Below, piece after piece: positions 8,306 through 15,861 of a stretch of DNA of 64,000 nucleotides. The notes below the pieces were generated by a model. That model had not been told where the DNA came from and searched no databases. It was given only the letters and a program-made list of their open reading frames with translations. The position numbers and the translations under genes were made by a program. This DNA is from Flavivirga jejuensis (GTDB lineage Bacteria; Bacteroidota; Bacteroidia; Flavobacteriales; Flavobacteriaceae), in assembly GCF_030540765.1 (NCBI RefSeq), contig NZ_JAUOEL010000003.1:558001-622000 (forward strand), given 5' to 3'. The first letter of the stretch is position 1; each line of letters begins with the position of its first letter.

Positions 8306-9334
8306 ATGAAAATTACAAAACAATTTCACACACACTCAAACAATCTAAACAACATGAGTAAAAATTTAAAACACTTTTTAGGAACCATTTTTATGTCAGC
8401 TTTATTATTAACTAGCTGTTCTAATAATGACGATAACGATGGCGATATTTTAATTCGTCCAACAGCTGAAGATTTTAATCAGTTAAAAGAAGCTGCCCTT
8501 GAAAACTTAACGCAAACATTTCAGTTTAATACAGATGACGGCTATGTAACACTAACATCTGATAAGGGTGTACAAATTAGCATTAGTAGTTCTTGTTTAA
8601 CTTTAAATGGAGACGCTGTAACTGGAACTATCGATGTAGAATTTGTTGAACTTTTTGACAAAGGTAGCATGCTTACAACAAATAAGCCAACCATGGGAAC
8701 TTTACCAAATGGCGATAAAGCATTGCTTATTTCTGGAGGAGAATTCTTTGTGAATGCGACTCAAAATGGCGCTGCTCTAGAGACCAATTGCGGATTTCAA
8801 ATGTTAATTCCTGGAGATTTAACAGGAGGCGTAGATAATGATATGACACTTTGGGAAGGTAGAGTCGATCAAGACGGAAACCTTGCATGGGCTGAAGTTG
8901 ATGAAGATGCTGGACAAGATGGTGGTATATTTGGAGAGGGAGACCAATACTATGGTTTTTTTCAATCGTTTGGATGGTCTAACGTAGATCGTTTTTATAA
9001 CGACCCACGTGAAAAAACAACTATCCTAGTTGCTGTACCTGAAGGATATGATAACACAAATAGTTCTGTTTTTATCTCTTATGATGGAGAAGATGCTGGC
9101 TTAGCCAATTTAGATACTTATGATGCTAATACAGGCTTATTTAGTGAGCATTACGGACAAATCCCTATTGGATTAGAATGTCATATTATTTTTGCTACCG
9201 AAGATGGTGACGACTGGAAATACGCTATTAAAGCTGTAACTATTGAAGAAAACGGTATTATAACATTTGTAGAAGGCGATACATCTATAGCTACAGAAGC
9301 ACAATTAACAACCATTATTAATGGTTTACCTTAA
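8306..9334 (+). CDS. Lipoprotein of unknown function in the sigma/CHAT locus
   Basis: I recognise no named domain. With the ATG at 8306 the protein has 342 residues. The leader MKITKQFHTHSNNLNN is nearly the same as that of the preceding gene, followed by a lipoprotein signal (LLLTSC, Cys38) and an Asn/Asp-rich tether. The mature part is acidic, with many beta-strand-like segments (DGYVTLTSDKGVQISISSS; GTIDVEFVEL) and looks like an extracellular all-beta protein. An internal ATG at 8354 would give a conventional lipoprotein signal. It is preceded by ECF-like promoter 2. It probably sits in the outer membrane and may act as input or output of the sigma system. Confidence 0.7.
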   Translation: MKITKQFHTHSNNLNNMSKNLKHFLGTIFMSALLLTSCSNNDDNDGDILIRPTAEDFNQLKEAALENLTQTFQFNTDDGYVTLTSDKGVQISISSSCLTLNGDAVTGTIDVEFVELFDKGSMLTTNKPTMGTLPNGDKALLISGGEFFVNATQNGAALETNCGFQMLIPGDLTGGVDNDMTLWEGRVDQDGNLAWAEVDEDAGQDGGIFGEGDQYYGFFQSFGWSNVDRFYNDPREKTTILVAVPEGYDNTNSSVFISYDGEDAGLANLDTYDANTGLFSEHYGQIPIGLECHIIFATEDGDDWKYAIKAVTIEENGIITFVEGDTSIATEAQLTTIINGLP

Positions 9335-9396
9335 AAATATCTACTCATTTTAATTGCCTGCTTATATTGGTTAGCTTCAATGGTTAACTTGCTTTT

Positions 9397-9429
9397 AAAC
9401 CAGAAACCTTGTGTTTCTGGTTTTTTTAT
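9397..9429 (+). terminator. Intrinsic terminator after the lipoprotein gene
   Basis: An 11-bp stem AAACCAGAAAC / GTTTCTGGTTT is followed by a run of T. It ends the transcript of the lipoprotein gene. Confidence 0.8.
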
Positions 9430-9437
9430 AAAAAAGG

Positions 9438-9470
9438 GGGTAACAAAATGTATGTACTATGTATATAAAG
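9438..9470 (+). promoter_or_regulatory. Putative ECF promoter 3 (GGGTAAC-N18-ATATAAAG)
   Basis: GGGTAAC at 9438-9444 is followed after 18 nt by ATATAAAG at 9463-9470. It lies just past a terminator, so it would start a new transcript near 9477 that carries a possible 33-residue peptide and the PKD, CHAT, retropepsin genes. Confidence 0.5.
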
Positions 9471-9481
9471 ATAAAAGTACT

Positions 9482-9583
9482 GTGAAAAAAACAACTCAAT
9501 TATTAGTTGCAATTATTATCATAATATTAGTATTAATTGCTAATATTATAATAACTATATCTAATTTTCATACAGCATCTTAA
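9482..9583 (+). CDS. Possible 33-residue single-helix membrane peptide
   Basis: From a GTG start at 9482 the frame encodes a short basic N-terminus (VKKTTQ) and one strongly hydrophobic helix, then ISNFHTAS and stop. The frame extends upstream through a terminator and promoter 3, so the longer versions starting at 9380 or 9452 are unlikely if that promoter is used. A peptide of the same length and layout occurs at 15677-15778 at the far end of the locus. It could also be non-coding leader. Confidence 0.3.
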   Translation: MKKTTQLLVAIIIIILVLIANIIITISNFHTAS

Positions 9584-9651
9584 GCTAGAATCATGTAAAA
9601 GTATTTTAAAGATGCACTTTTTGTATATTTAAACCTATTTAACTAACTTTC

Positions 9652-11610
9652 ATGAACAAACTATCCCTTTTTATTTGTCTCTCATTTATATGCTCATATA
9701 GTTATGCGCAACACTTGCTTGTAAACGATAGCCTTACTAGAACAGCAACTATTAAGAGTACTACAAATGGCAATGAAATAATTTTTACTCCAGAAACACC
9801 AGCTTTAAATCAAATTGCTGGTGCACCAAAAGCGTTTTATACCCATTTTTGGGAATTTGGAGACGGGCATTATAGCACCGAAGAAAAACCAAAGCATGTC
9901 TATAAAAACAAAGGTGAATACGAAGTAAAGCTATGGGCCACCAATAATTACGATACGGGTAAACCACCAACAACAAGACCTAAAAAAATTGCCATTACTT
10001 CCATGACAACCAACTATGAGGATCTCGCCACTATGGATGAAGACTTTACATTAAAACGCAATCGCGAGCCTGTCCCCGAAGAAGAAATGGTGGTTGTAAT
10101 GAGTTATAAAAACACTAAAGAATATGTTGCCAATGGTAAAATATACCTGTTCTATAACGAGCTTAAATATAAAACCAATAATTTCGAATTGCTAGAGACC
10201 AGAACCCATCATAATGAAAAGGACGTTTCAACAGATGGTTTTGCATATACGCATAACATTGATAACGAAGGCACTTATTTAGCGTCTTTAAATAATGATA
10301 TTATTAAATCGAGTGCCGTATTACAAGATTCAACAGAAAAAACAAACCTCCCTTTAACCATCGCACAATCTAAAACATATTATAAAGACTGGAGTCTTTT
10401 AGAATTCGATAACATACAACCTAACGAAGAACGCCATATTTTTTTCAGTTTAAAAACCACACCAGAAATGGTTAAAGATACCAGTGCTATTATATCGGTT
10501 AGAGGTATTTATGTGCCAGACGATAATTATGATAATCATAAAGTAAAAGACATGGAAATGGAAATTGTTACCTCACATGATCCTAACAAAATGTCATCAA
10601 ACGGTACATTTATGAATTATAGATTGGTTCGCTTTAAAACCTTAAAATATAAAATTAAATTTCAAAATAATGGCGAAGGTCCAGCAAGAACCATACGATT
10701 GGAAACCGATATTCCAGAAATGTTGGATAAATCAACCTTAAAGGTGATAGACATGTATCCTAAATGTGATATATGCCCCAAACGAGACGTGTTGTATAGT
10801 TGCCTAGACACTACATTCACAGATACACAAGCCATTTTTACCTTTAAAAATATTTACCTCCCAGGAAGTGAACAAAAAAACGTAAAAGAATACGATTCTA
10901 CGAAAGGCTTCGTAAAATATAGTATCAAATTTGCCAAAGATTTTCATAAGAAAAAAACTAAAAGTAGAACGGCCATTATTTTTGATAAAAACGATCCTAT
11001 TATGACTAACTATTCAACCACTCGTTTTTTACCTGGTATTTCCATTGGTGCTAAAGTTGGCTATAATTCGTTTAATAGTTTAAAAAATTCTGAAAGCTAT
11101 TTTTTTGGCGCAACACTTTCTCCTTTTAAATCTTATAGATGGTATTGGCAAGTAGAGTTAATGAATAATCTGCATAACTACGATAATGAAACGAATGTCG
11201 TTGATGAATTTATAGAAGAAGGAGCTCAAGGATTTCGTTTTTTGCAACGTACCACAACGGACGTTTCTTATGAGAATATTGATTGGGATATTCCCATTTT
11301 AATTCGATATAACATTAATAATTATTTAGGTTTGGGTGCAGGGATACAAAATACCATCTCTTTAAGTGAAAAAAAAGATCAACATGTTTTAATAGAACAA
11401 TTTGAAGGAGATTTTCCAGACGCTTTCGCTTTTGGCACTGAAGAAAACACGTTTAGTGAAACCAATTCTTTCACCAATTTAAGAACTGGATTGTTGTTTG
11501 AGGCTACTGCTGGTTTTGCTAGAATAGGCCCGAGTTTGGGTGCGCGTTATATAATGAATTTTGAAAACGATTTTAACTATTGGCAATTCTACGCCATTTG
11601 GAAATTCTAA
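9652..11610 (+). CDS. PKD-domain protein with C-terminal outer-membrane barrel
   Basis: The 652-residue protein has a signal peptide ending SYSYAQ. A PKD domain covers about residues 25-115 with the diagnostic FWEFGDG (66-72) and HVYKNKGEYEVKLWATN. A second region at about 330-460 resembles the conserved-repeat/DUF11-like modules of Bacteroidota surface proteins (KYKIKFQNNGEGPA ... TAIIFDKNDPIMTN). From about 465 to the end, strands and an aromatic C-terminus (YWQFYAIWKF) look like an outer-membrane beta-barrel. It therefore probably displays an adhesion or sensing domain on the envelope. It is followed 29 bp later by the CHAT gene, suggesting an operon and joint function. Confidence 0.75.
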   Translation: MNKLSLFICLSFICSYSYAQHLLVNDSLTRTATIKSTTNGNEIIFTPETPALNQIAGAPKAFYTHFWEFGDGHYSTEEKPKHVYKNKGEYEVKLWATNNYDTGKPPTTRPKKIAITSMTTNYEDLATMDEDFTLKRNREPVPEEEMVVVMSYKNTKEYVANGKIYLFYNELKYKTNNFELLETRTHHNEKDVSTDGFAYTHNIDNEGTYLASLNNDIIKSSAVLQDSTEKTNLPLTIAQSKTYYKDWSLLEFDNIQPNEERHIFFSLKTTPEMVKDTSAIISVRGIYVPDDNYDNHKVKDMEMEIVTSHDPNKMSSNGTFMNYRLVRFKTLKYKIKFQNNGEGPARTIRLETDIPEMLDKSTLKVIDMYPKCDICPKRDVLYSCLDTTFTDTQAIFTFKNIYLPGSEQKNVKEYDSTKGFVKYSIKFAKDFHKKKTKSRTAIIFDKNDPIMTNYSTTRFLPGISIGAKVGYNSFNSLKNSESYFFGATLSPFKSYRWYWQVELMNNLHNYDNETNVVDEFIEEGAQGFRFLQRTTTDVSYENIDWDIPILIRYNINNYLGLGAGIQNTISLSEKKDQHVLIEQFEGDFPDAFAFGTEENTFSETNSFTNLRTGLLFEATAGFARIGPSLGARYIMNFENDFNYWQFYAIWKF

Positions 11611-11639
11611 CCTTAAGATTCTTTTGGCAATTCATTCTT

Positions 11640-14240
11640 ATGGTAAGAAACGCATACATTATATTCTTTTTTTTAAGTTCATTTGGTTTTGCTCAAAACC
11701 TTGAAGAAGACATTTATGTAGCGACCGAGACATTTCTAAACAAGACGAATAATGCGTCACTTAAACTTTTATGCGAACAAGAATCTACGTTCAAGAAACA
11801 GGTAAAAAGCAAAAACGAACAATTAGCGCTTGTTTTTTTACAATGTCATAAAGGCTATTATTTAGAACAATACTCGCAATTAAAAGAAGCCATTAGCACT
11901 TTCGAAAATGCTTTAGATCGTTTTAAGATAAATGAACTTTCGAAACTTTCCGATTTCGATATTATTGAAAACTGCCTGAAACCTCTTGGGAATTTATATA
12001 CTAAAACAGGAGATTATACCAATGCCGTTAATACAATAAAACGATACATCCATTTTGCTAAAAAGAGTAAGAACTTAAAACATCAAATAGGTGGTTTAAT
12101 TAATCTTATCACACTCTACAAAACCCTTGGAGAGCATAAAACGGTAATAAAACTTTGTGACGATGCCTTAAAGCTAAAACAACTTAAACCCACACAAAAA
12201 GAGAAATTCTTAAACGCAAAAATATTTAGTTTGGTAATTTTAGAACAATTTGATAATGCTAAAATTGCAAATAACAATCCGCACATTCTTTCTAAATTCA
12301 ATATACTTAATAACAGCTATCTTATCGAATTACAAAAAGGTAATTATCAAGAGGCACAAATTGCACATAACAAAGCAAAGAAGATACTCCATGCAAAAAA
12401 TCATTTATCGTCTAGATATTTAGCAAAATTTTATCTAGAAGAGGTTCAACTCAATAAACTATTAAACCATTTAGACGACGCTAAAAACAGTGCTAATTTA
12501 GCTCTCAAAATGTTATTGCCAAATATAAGTTCTATTGATCTTCTTAATAAAAACAACTTATATGCCGAAAACACATTTATAGATATTTTCGACCTGTACG
12601 CTACTCTTCAAGAAGATCCTAAATTGGCACTTAATTATTATGATCTAAGTTTTTATGTATCCCGATTATTAGAAAACAATTGGACCTCGCAAGAAAACAA
12701 AATATCAAATCAGACAGCAAACAGAATTCGCAGCGAAAAATGTATAGATATTATCTTTAATGCCTACCAAAACACTAAAAATGACACACTCTTATTCACC
12801 GCTTTTAAATATGCAGAACTTAATAAATCGGGGATATTAAAAGAACGATTTATAAAAAAAACACTTTTACATAAGCACCCTAACGATAGCTTACTACTTA
12901 AAGAAGCGAATCTACTTAAAGAACAAGAAAAAATAACCAACCTTTTAATAAATGAACAATTAGGCAAATCTCAAGCATCAATAATTACAGCTTTGAGCTC
13001 CGATCTAAATACTATAAGTATTAAATTAAAAATACTTAAAGAAACTATAAATAAAAAATATCCCGAATTAGAAGACCGTATTTTTTTGGTTGATGAGATC
13101 CAAAATAAACTATTGGAGGAAAATGCTGTTTTGGTTGAATACTTTTATGGTAAAAAAAACATCTATCAATTTATAATTAATAATGAAGGCATGCATCTTA
13201 ACAAAATCAATTTAGATGCCTCTACAAAAAAACACATCACAGATTTTATTCATTTATTTGATGCCGCTTCCATAATAAATAATGACATAGACAAATTTAC
13301 AACCGCTGCTTTTACGCTTTATAACATCTTGGAGCTCACAAAAACAGCAACCTTCAAAAACGCTATTATTATTCCAGATGGGATATTAAATTTTATCCCA
13401 TTTGAAGCTTTGCTTACTTCTAAAACCAATACAACAAACTTTTCAAAAATGCCATTTGTTGTAAAAAAACAGCATATCGTTTACAATACAAGTACCGCAT
13501 TTTATCTAAAAAAAGAAGTAAAAAACAAAGCAAACAATCTTCTTGGAATCTTTCCTGTGTTTGAAAATACAAAAAACAGTTTAACATATTCTATTAATGA
13601 AGCAAACGCTATAAAAGAAGAAATGCATTCCGATCTTTTTTTAAAGGAAAAAGCAACAAAAAGAGCCTTCATTAAGAATAGTTCAAATTATAGTATTTTA
13701 CATCTATCTACCCATGCCAATAGTGGCAATATTTCAACCCCTGCAAATATCGAATTTTATGGAGACACCATGTTTCTAAACGAGTTATACAGTCTTAACT
13801 TAAATACAGATCTTGTCGTTTTAAGCGCTTGTGAAACTGGCATTGGGAAGTTATATAAAGGAGAAGGCGCTATGAGTATAGCTCGTGGCTTTCAATATGC
13901 TGGGGCACAAAACGTATTATTTTCTTTATGGCAGATAAACGATTTATCTACGTCTCAAATCATGCAATCCTTTTATAAAAATTATAGCGACAATCAATCT
14001 GCTTATATTTCAAACCATCAGTCTAAATTAGATTATTTAAAAAATGAAGCCGTTAGCAACATAAAAAAGTCTCCTTATTATTGGAGCGCATTTGTTTATT
14101 ATGGTGAATTAACAAAGCCAACTAATAGCAGCAAATTAATTTATGCCCTCATCGGCTTATTTATTTTACTTATTATATTACTTTTATTGTTGAAAACCAA
14201 AAGGGCTTATGGAAAAAACACTACAGGAATTCCTTCATGA
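11640..14240 (+). CDS. TPR-CHAT caspase-like protease, periplasmic and membrane-anchored
   Basis: The start at 11640 is chosen because it gives a clean signal peptide (MVRNAYIIFFFLSSFGFAQ); the frame is open 60 bp further up into the previous gene. Of 866 residues, about 20-480 are helical repeats of TPR type (ALDRFKINELSKLSDFD; NLYTKTGDYTNAVNTIKRY). The CHAT peptidase domain covers about 560-825, with catalytic His692 in HLSTHA and Cys731 in SACETG, then GEGAMSIARGFQYAGAQNVL. Residues 833-851 are one membrane helix with a basic tail (KTKRAYGK), so the protease should face the periplasm. CHAT proteins are clan CD cysteine peptidases, often in signalling or conflict systems. It overlaps the retropepsin gene by 32 bp. 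Confidence 0.88.
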   Translation: MVRNAYIIFFFLSSFGFAQNLEEDIYVATETFLNKTNNASLKLLCEQESTFKKQVKSKNEQLALVFLQCHKGYYLEQYSQLKEAISTFENALDRFKINELSKLSDFDIIENCLKPLGNLYTKTGDYTNAVNTIKRYIHFAKKSKNLKHQIGGLINLITLYKTLGEHKTVIKLCDDALKLKQLKPTQKEKFLNAKIFSLVILEQFDNAKIANNNPHILSKFNILNNSYLIELQKGNYQEAQIAHNKAKKILHAKNHLSSRYLAKFYLEEVQLNKLLNHLDDAKNSANLALKMLLPNISSIDLLNKNNLYAENTFIDIFDLYATLQEDPKLALNYYDLSFYVSRLLENNWTSQENKISNQTANRIRSEKCIDIIFNAYQNTKNDTLLFTAFKYAELNKSGILKERFIKKTLLHKHPNDSLLLKEANLLKEQEKITNLLINEQLGKSQASIITALSSDLNTISIKLKILKETINKKYPELEDRIFLVDEIQNKLLEENAVLVEYFYGKKNIYQFIINNEGMHLNKINLDASTKKHITDFIHLFDAASIINNDIDKFTTAAFTLYNILELTKTATFKNAIIIPDGILNFIPFEALLTSKTNTTNFSKMPFVVKKQHIVYNTSTAFYLKKEVKNKANNLLGIFPVFENTKNSLTYSINEANAIKEEMHSDLFLKEKATKRAFIKNSSNYSILHLSTHANSGNISTPANIEFYGDTMFLNELYSLNLNTDLVVLSACETGIGKLYKGEGAMSIARGFQYAGAQNVLFSLWQINDLSTSQIMQSFYKNYSDNQSAYISNHQSKLDYLKNEAVSNIKKSPYYWSAFVYYGELTKPTNSSKLIYALIGLFILLIILLLLLKTKRAYGKNTTGIPS

Positions 14241-14661
14241 AAAAAGATATACTAAAGTAAAATTACACCTTACTAAAACAAACCACTTTGAAATAAAAGC
14301 GACTATAAATGGCCGCAAAGGATTATTTATTTTAGATACTGGCGCATCAAGTTCTTGTGTTGGTTTTGAAGCCATTGAGACTTTTAACCTTAAAGCTGAA
14401 GACTCTATTATTAAGGCTGCAGGTGCAGGAGCTACCGATATGGAGACCAAAATGTCTAAAAAAAACAAAGTGAAAATCGGAAAATGGAAACACAATAAAG
14501 TTGTTTTAGTTTTATTTAACCTCGCTCATGTAAATACAGCTTTAATAAATCATAATTCGAAGCCCGTAGACGGAATTATTGGTGCTGATATCTTAAAAAA
14601 AGCGAAAGCCATTATAGATTATGAAAAGAAATATCTATATTTAAAACTTAAACATATTTAA
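14209..14661 (+). CDS. Retropepsin-like aspartic protease
   Basis: The 150-residue protein has one retropepsin domain. The active-site triad is in ILDTGASSS near residue 42, and the flap/second hydrophobic-Gly motif is GIIGADILKKA near residue 122. Retropepsins act as dimers. No signal peptide is seen, so it should be cytosolic, although it could be carried to the membrane by a partner. The ATG lies 32 bp inside the end of the CHAT gene, which implies translational coupling. A caspase-like and an aspartyl protease encoded by overlapping genes is the striking feature of the locus. Confidence 0.85.
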   Translation: MEKTLQEFLHEKRYTKVKLHLTKTNHFEIKATINGRKGLFILDTGASSSCVGFEAIETFNLKAEDSIIKAAGAGATDMETKMSKKNKVKIGKWKHNKVVLVLFNLAHVNTALINHNSKPVDGIIGADILKKAKAIIDYEKKYLYLKLKHI

Positions 14662-14709
14662 ACAAATCTAAATATTTTTAATTAATAGCTTTTAATTCTC
14701 CTCTAATTA

Positions 14710-15342
14710 ATGAATACCTCAATAGTAATTGCTGACGACCATCCGCTAATGTTAAGAGGCCTCACTGATTTTTTGACTTCGAAAGGGTACAATATCATAG
14801 GTAGTGCCCAAGATGGAAATACCGCATATAATCTAATAGTAAAACTAAAACCTGAAATTGCCATTCTTGATATAAGAATGCCGCATAAAACTGGGTTAGA
14901 AATAGCAGAAGCTTGTAAAAAAAATAATTTAATCACCAAAGTTATCCTTATCACTTTTGATAAAGAAGAAGAGCTCTATGATAAAGCTAAGGAGTTTAAT
15001 GTTTTTGGATATATTTTAAAAGAGTTTGCTATTGAAGAAATTGAAACATGTATTAAACACGTTATAGATAACACGCCATACTTTAGCGAAGAAATAGCAT
15101 CTTATTTAAACTCCAGTAATTTAGAACAAAAACCTGATGCATTAGATTTACTAACCAAATCTGAACTAAAAATAGTGAAACTCATTTCTGAAAACAAAAC
15201 GAGTCATGATATTGCTAAAGAGCTTTCAATATCAGTTCGCACAGTAGATAAACACAGAAGTAATATCGTTGCCAAATTAAATTTGGATAACAAACCTACA
15301 TCACTTTCAATTTGGGCCAATTTAAATAAAAAATATTTATAA
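14710..15342 (+). CDS. NarL/LuxR-family response regulator
   Basis: The 210-residue protein has a receiver domain (about 1-120) with the acidic pocket IADDHP, phospho-acceptor Asp54 (AILDIRMP) and Lys in LKEFAI. The C-terminal LuxR-type helix-turn-helix is at about 145-205 (LTKSELKIVKLISENKTSHDIAKELSISVRTVDKHRSNI). No histidine kinase is in the window, so its input comes from elsewhere. It starts 48 bp after the retropepsin gene. Two palindromes AAATACG-N8-CGTATTT immediately downstream are placed at about -44 of two tandem predicted small RNA promoters and are candidate binding sites. Confidence 0.9.
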   Translation: MNTSIVIADDHPLMLRGLTDFLTSKGYNIIGSAQDGNTAYNLIVKLKPEIAILDIRMPHKTGLEIAEACKKNNLITKVILITFDKEEELYDKAKEFNVFGYILKEFAIEEIETCIKHVIDNTPYFSEEIASYLNSSNLEQKPDALDLLTKSELKIVKLISENKTSHDIAKELSISVRTVDKHRSNIVAKLNLDNKPTSLSIWANLNKKYL

Positions 15343-15366
15343 AAATACGCAGAAGTACGTATTTTT
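15341..15366. promoter_or_regulatory. Palindrome 1: terminator and/or response-regulator operator
   Basis: AAATACG-N8-CGTATTT with flanking A and T runs begins at the stop codon of the response regulator. As a hairpin plus T-run it can end that transcript. Its centre also lies 42-44 nt before the predicted start of small RNA 1, the usual place for an activator, and the same palindrome recurs at 15487. Confidence 0.55.
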
Positions 15367-15384
15367 TATCTCATATCTAGGACA

Positions 15385-15392
15385 TATATTTG
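15385..15392 (+). promoter_or_regulatory. Bacteroidota -7 box (TATATTTG) of small RNA 1
   Basis: This is an exact match to TAnnTTTG, the -7 consensus of the primary sigma factor in Bacteroidota. In unit 2 the equivalent box is TACCTTTA at 15531, at the same distance (42 nt) from the palindrome. Confidence 0.5.
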
Positions 15393-15397
15393 TAGAG

Positions 15398-15465
15398 CTA
15401 TTAATTAGTTCTTAGGGAGAATTATTGGAAGCTCTAAATTGTAATGATTTAGAGCTTTCGCTTTT
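15398..15465 (+). ncRNA. Predicted small RNA 1 (tandem unit 1)
   Basis: The transcript would begin near AGCTATTAATTA (15396), 11 nt after the start of the -7 box. It contains a small hairpin AGTTCT...AGAATT (one G-U pair) and a terminator hairpin AAGCTCTAAAT / ATTTAGAGCTT (15429-15457) followed by T-rich sequence. Unit 2 keeps the 5' block and hairpin but has an unrelated terminator stem. It has no open frame of note. It is a prediction from layout only. Confidence 0.42.
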
Positions 15466-15486
15466 TATAAAACTAGTCTCTAAATT

Positions 15487-15512
15487 AAAAATACGTAGAA
15501 GTGCGTATTTTT
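15487..15512. promoter_or_regulatory. Palindrome 2, upstream of small RNA 2
   Basis: AAAATACG-N8-CGTATTTT with a long T-run is the second copy of the palindrome at 15341. Its distance to the downstream -7-like box (42 nt from AAATACG to TACCTTTA) equals that in unit 1. Confidence 0.5.
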
Positions 15513-15543
15513 TTTTTCGTCCTTGTAACATACCTTTACCAAG

Positions 15544-15609
15544 CTATTAATTAATTCTTTGAGAGAGAATTTTTTACAAAACTCTGCGTTGCTTAGGCGC
15601 AGAGTTTTT
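15544..15609 (+). ncRNA. Predicted small RNA 2 (tandem unit 2)
   Basis: It starts near AGCTATTAATTA (15542) like unit 1, has the hairpin AATTCT...AGAATT, and ends in a strong terminator stem AAAACTCTGCG / CGCAGAGTTTT (15578-15608) with T-run. The A-U pair here against the G-U pair in unit 1 keeps the 5' hairpin, which suggests selection on RNA structure. Confidence 0.42.
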
Positions 15610-15676
15610 AATCAAAAAAAAAGACATTTAAACATTAACCATTTAAAAAAGATTAATAAATTTTAAAGTAATAACA

Positions 15677-15778
15677 ATGGAAAAAGACAATGATATTCTT
15701 GACAAATATTGTATAATAGGATTAGCTGTTTTAGTAATTATTGTTATTACTATAAACCTTATGATGTGTTTTAGTTAA
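15677..15778 (+). CDS. 33-residue single-helix membrane peptide
   Basis: An ATG at 15677 opens a 33-codon frame: an acidic N-terminus (MEKDNDILDKY), then a hydrophobic helix of about 19 residues (IIGLAVLVIIVITINLMM) ending CFS. It follows the two predicted small RNAs and precedes a strong terminator, so it could be a small transcript of its own. Length and layout match the frame at 9482. There is no homology evidence; small membrane peptides of this kind can be regulators or toxins, but nothing here decides that. Confidence 0.42.
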   Translation: MEKDNDILDKYCIIGLAVLVIIVITINLMMCFS

Positions 15779-15801
15779 TTTTCATATTAGTCTATTAGTT
15801 A

Positions 15802-15837
15802 AAAAGGAGCTATCAATTGCAATTGATAGCTCCTTTT
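15802..15837. terminator. Perfect palindromic bidirectional terminator
   Basis: A 36-nt perfect palindrome starts AAAAGGAGCTATCAATTG and repeats in reverse complement, with A and T runs on the outer ends. It separates the plus-strand block from the minus-strand sucA-odhB operon and can end both. Confidence 0.8.
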
Positions 15838-15861
15838 AATTTATAAAATATAAAATATTTA

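Larger units (their letters stand above)
15343..15861. other. 519-bp region with two tandem small transcription units and a micro-ORF
   Basis: There is no gene of usual size here. From left to right it holds palindrome 1, small RNA unit 1, palindrome 2, small RNA unit 2, a 33-codon frame and the strong palindromic terminator shared with the sucAB operon. The two units are diverged direct repeats with a period of 146 nt. Confidence 0.6.

Noticed and set aside
9380-9481. N-terminal extension of the small peptide frame
   Set aside because: It runs through a strong terminator and the putative promoter, so translation of this part is unlikely.
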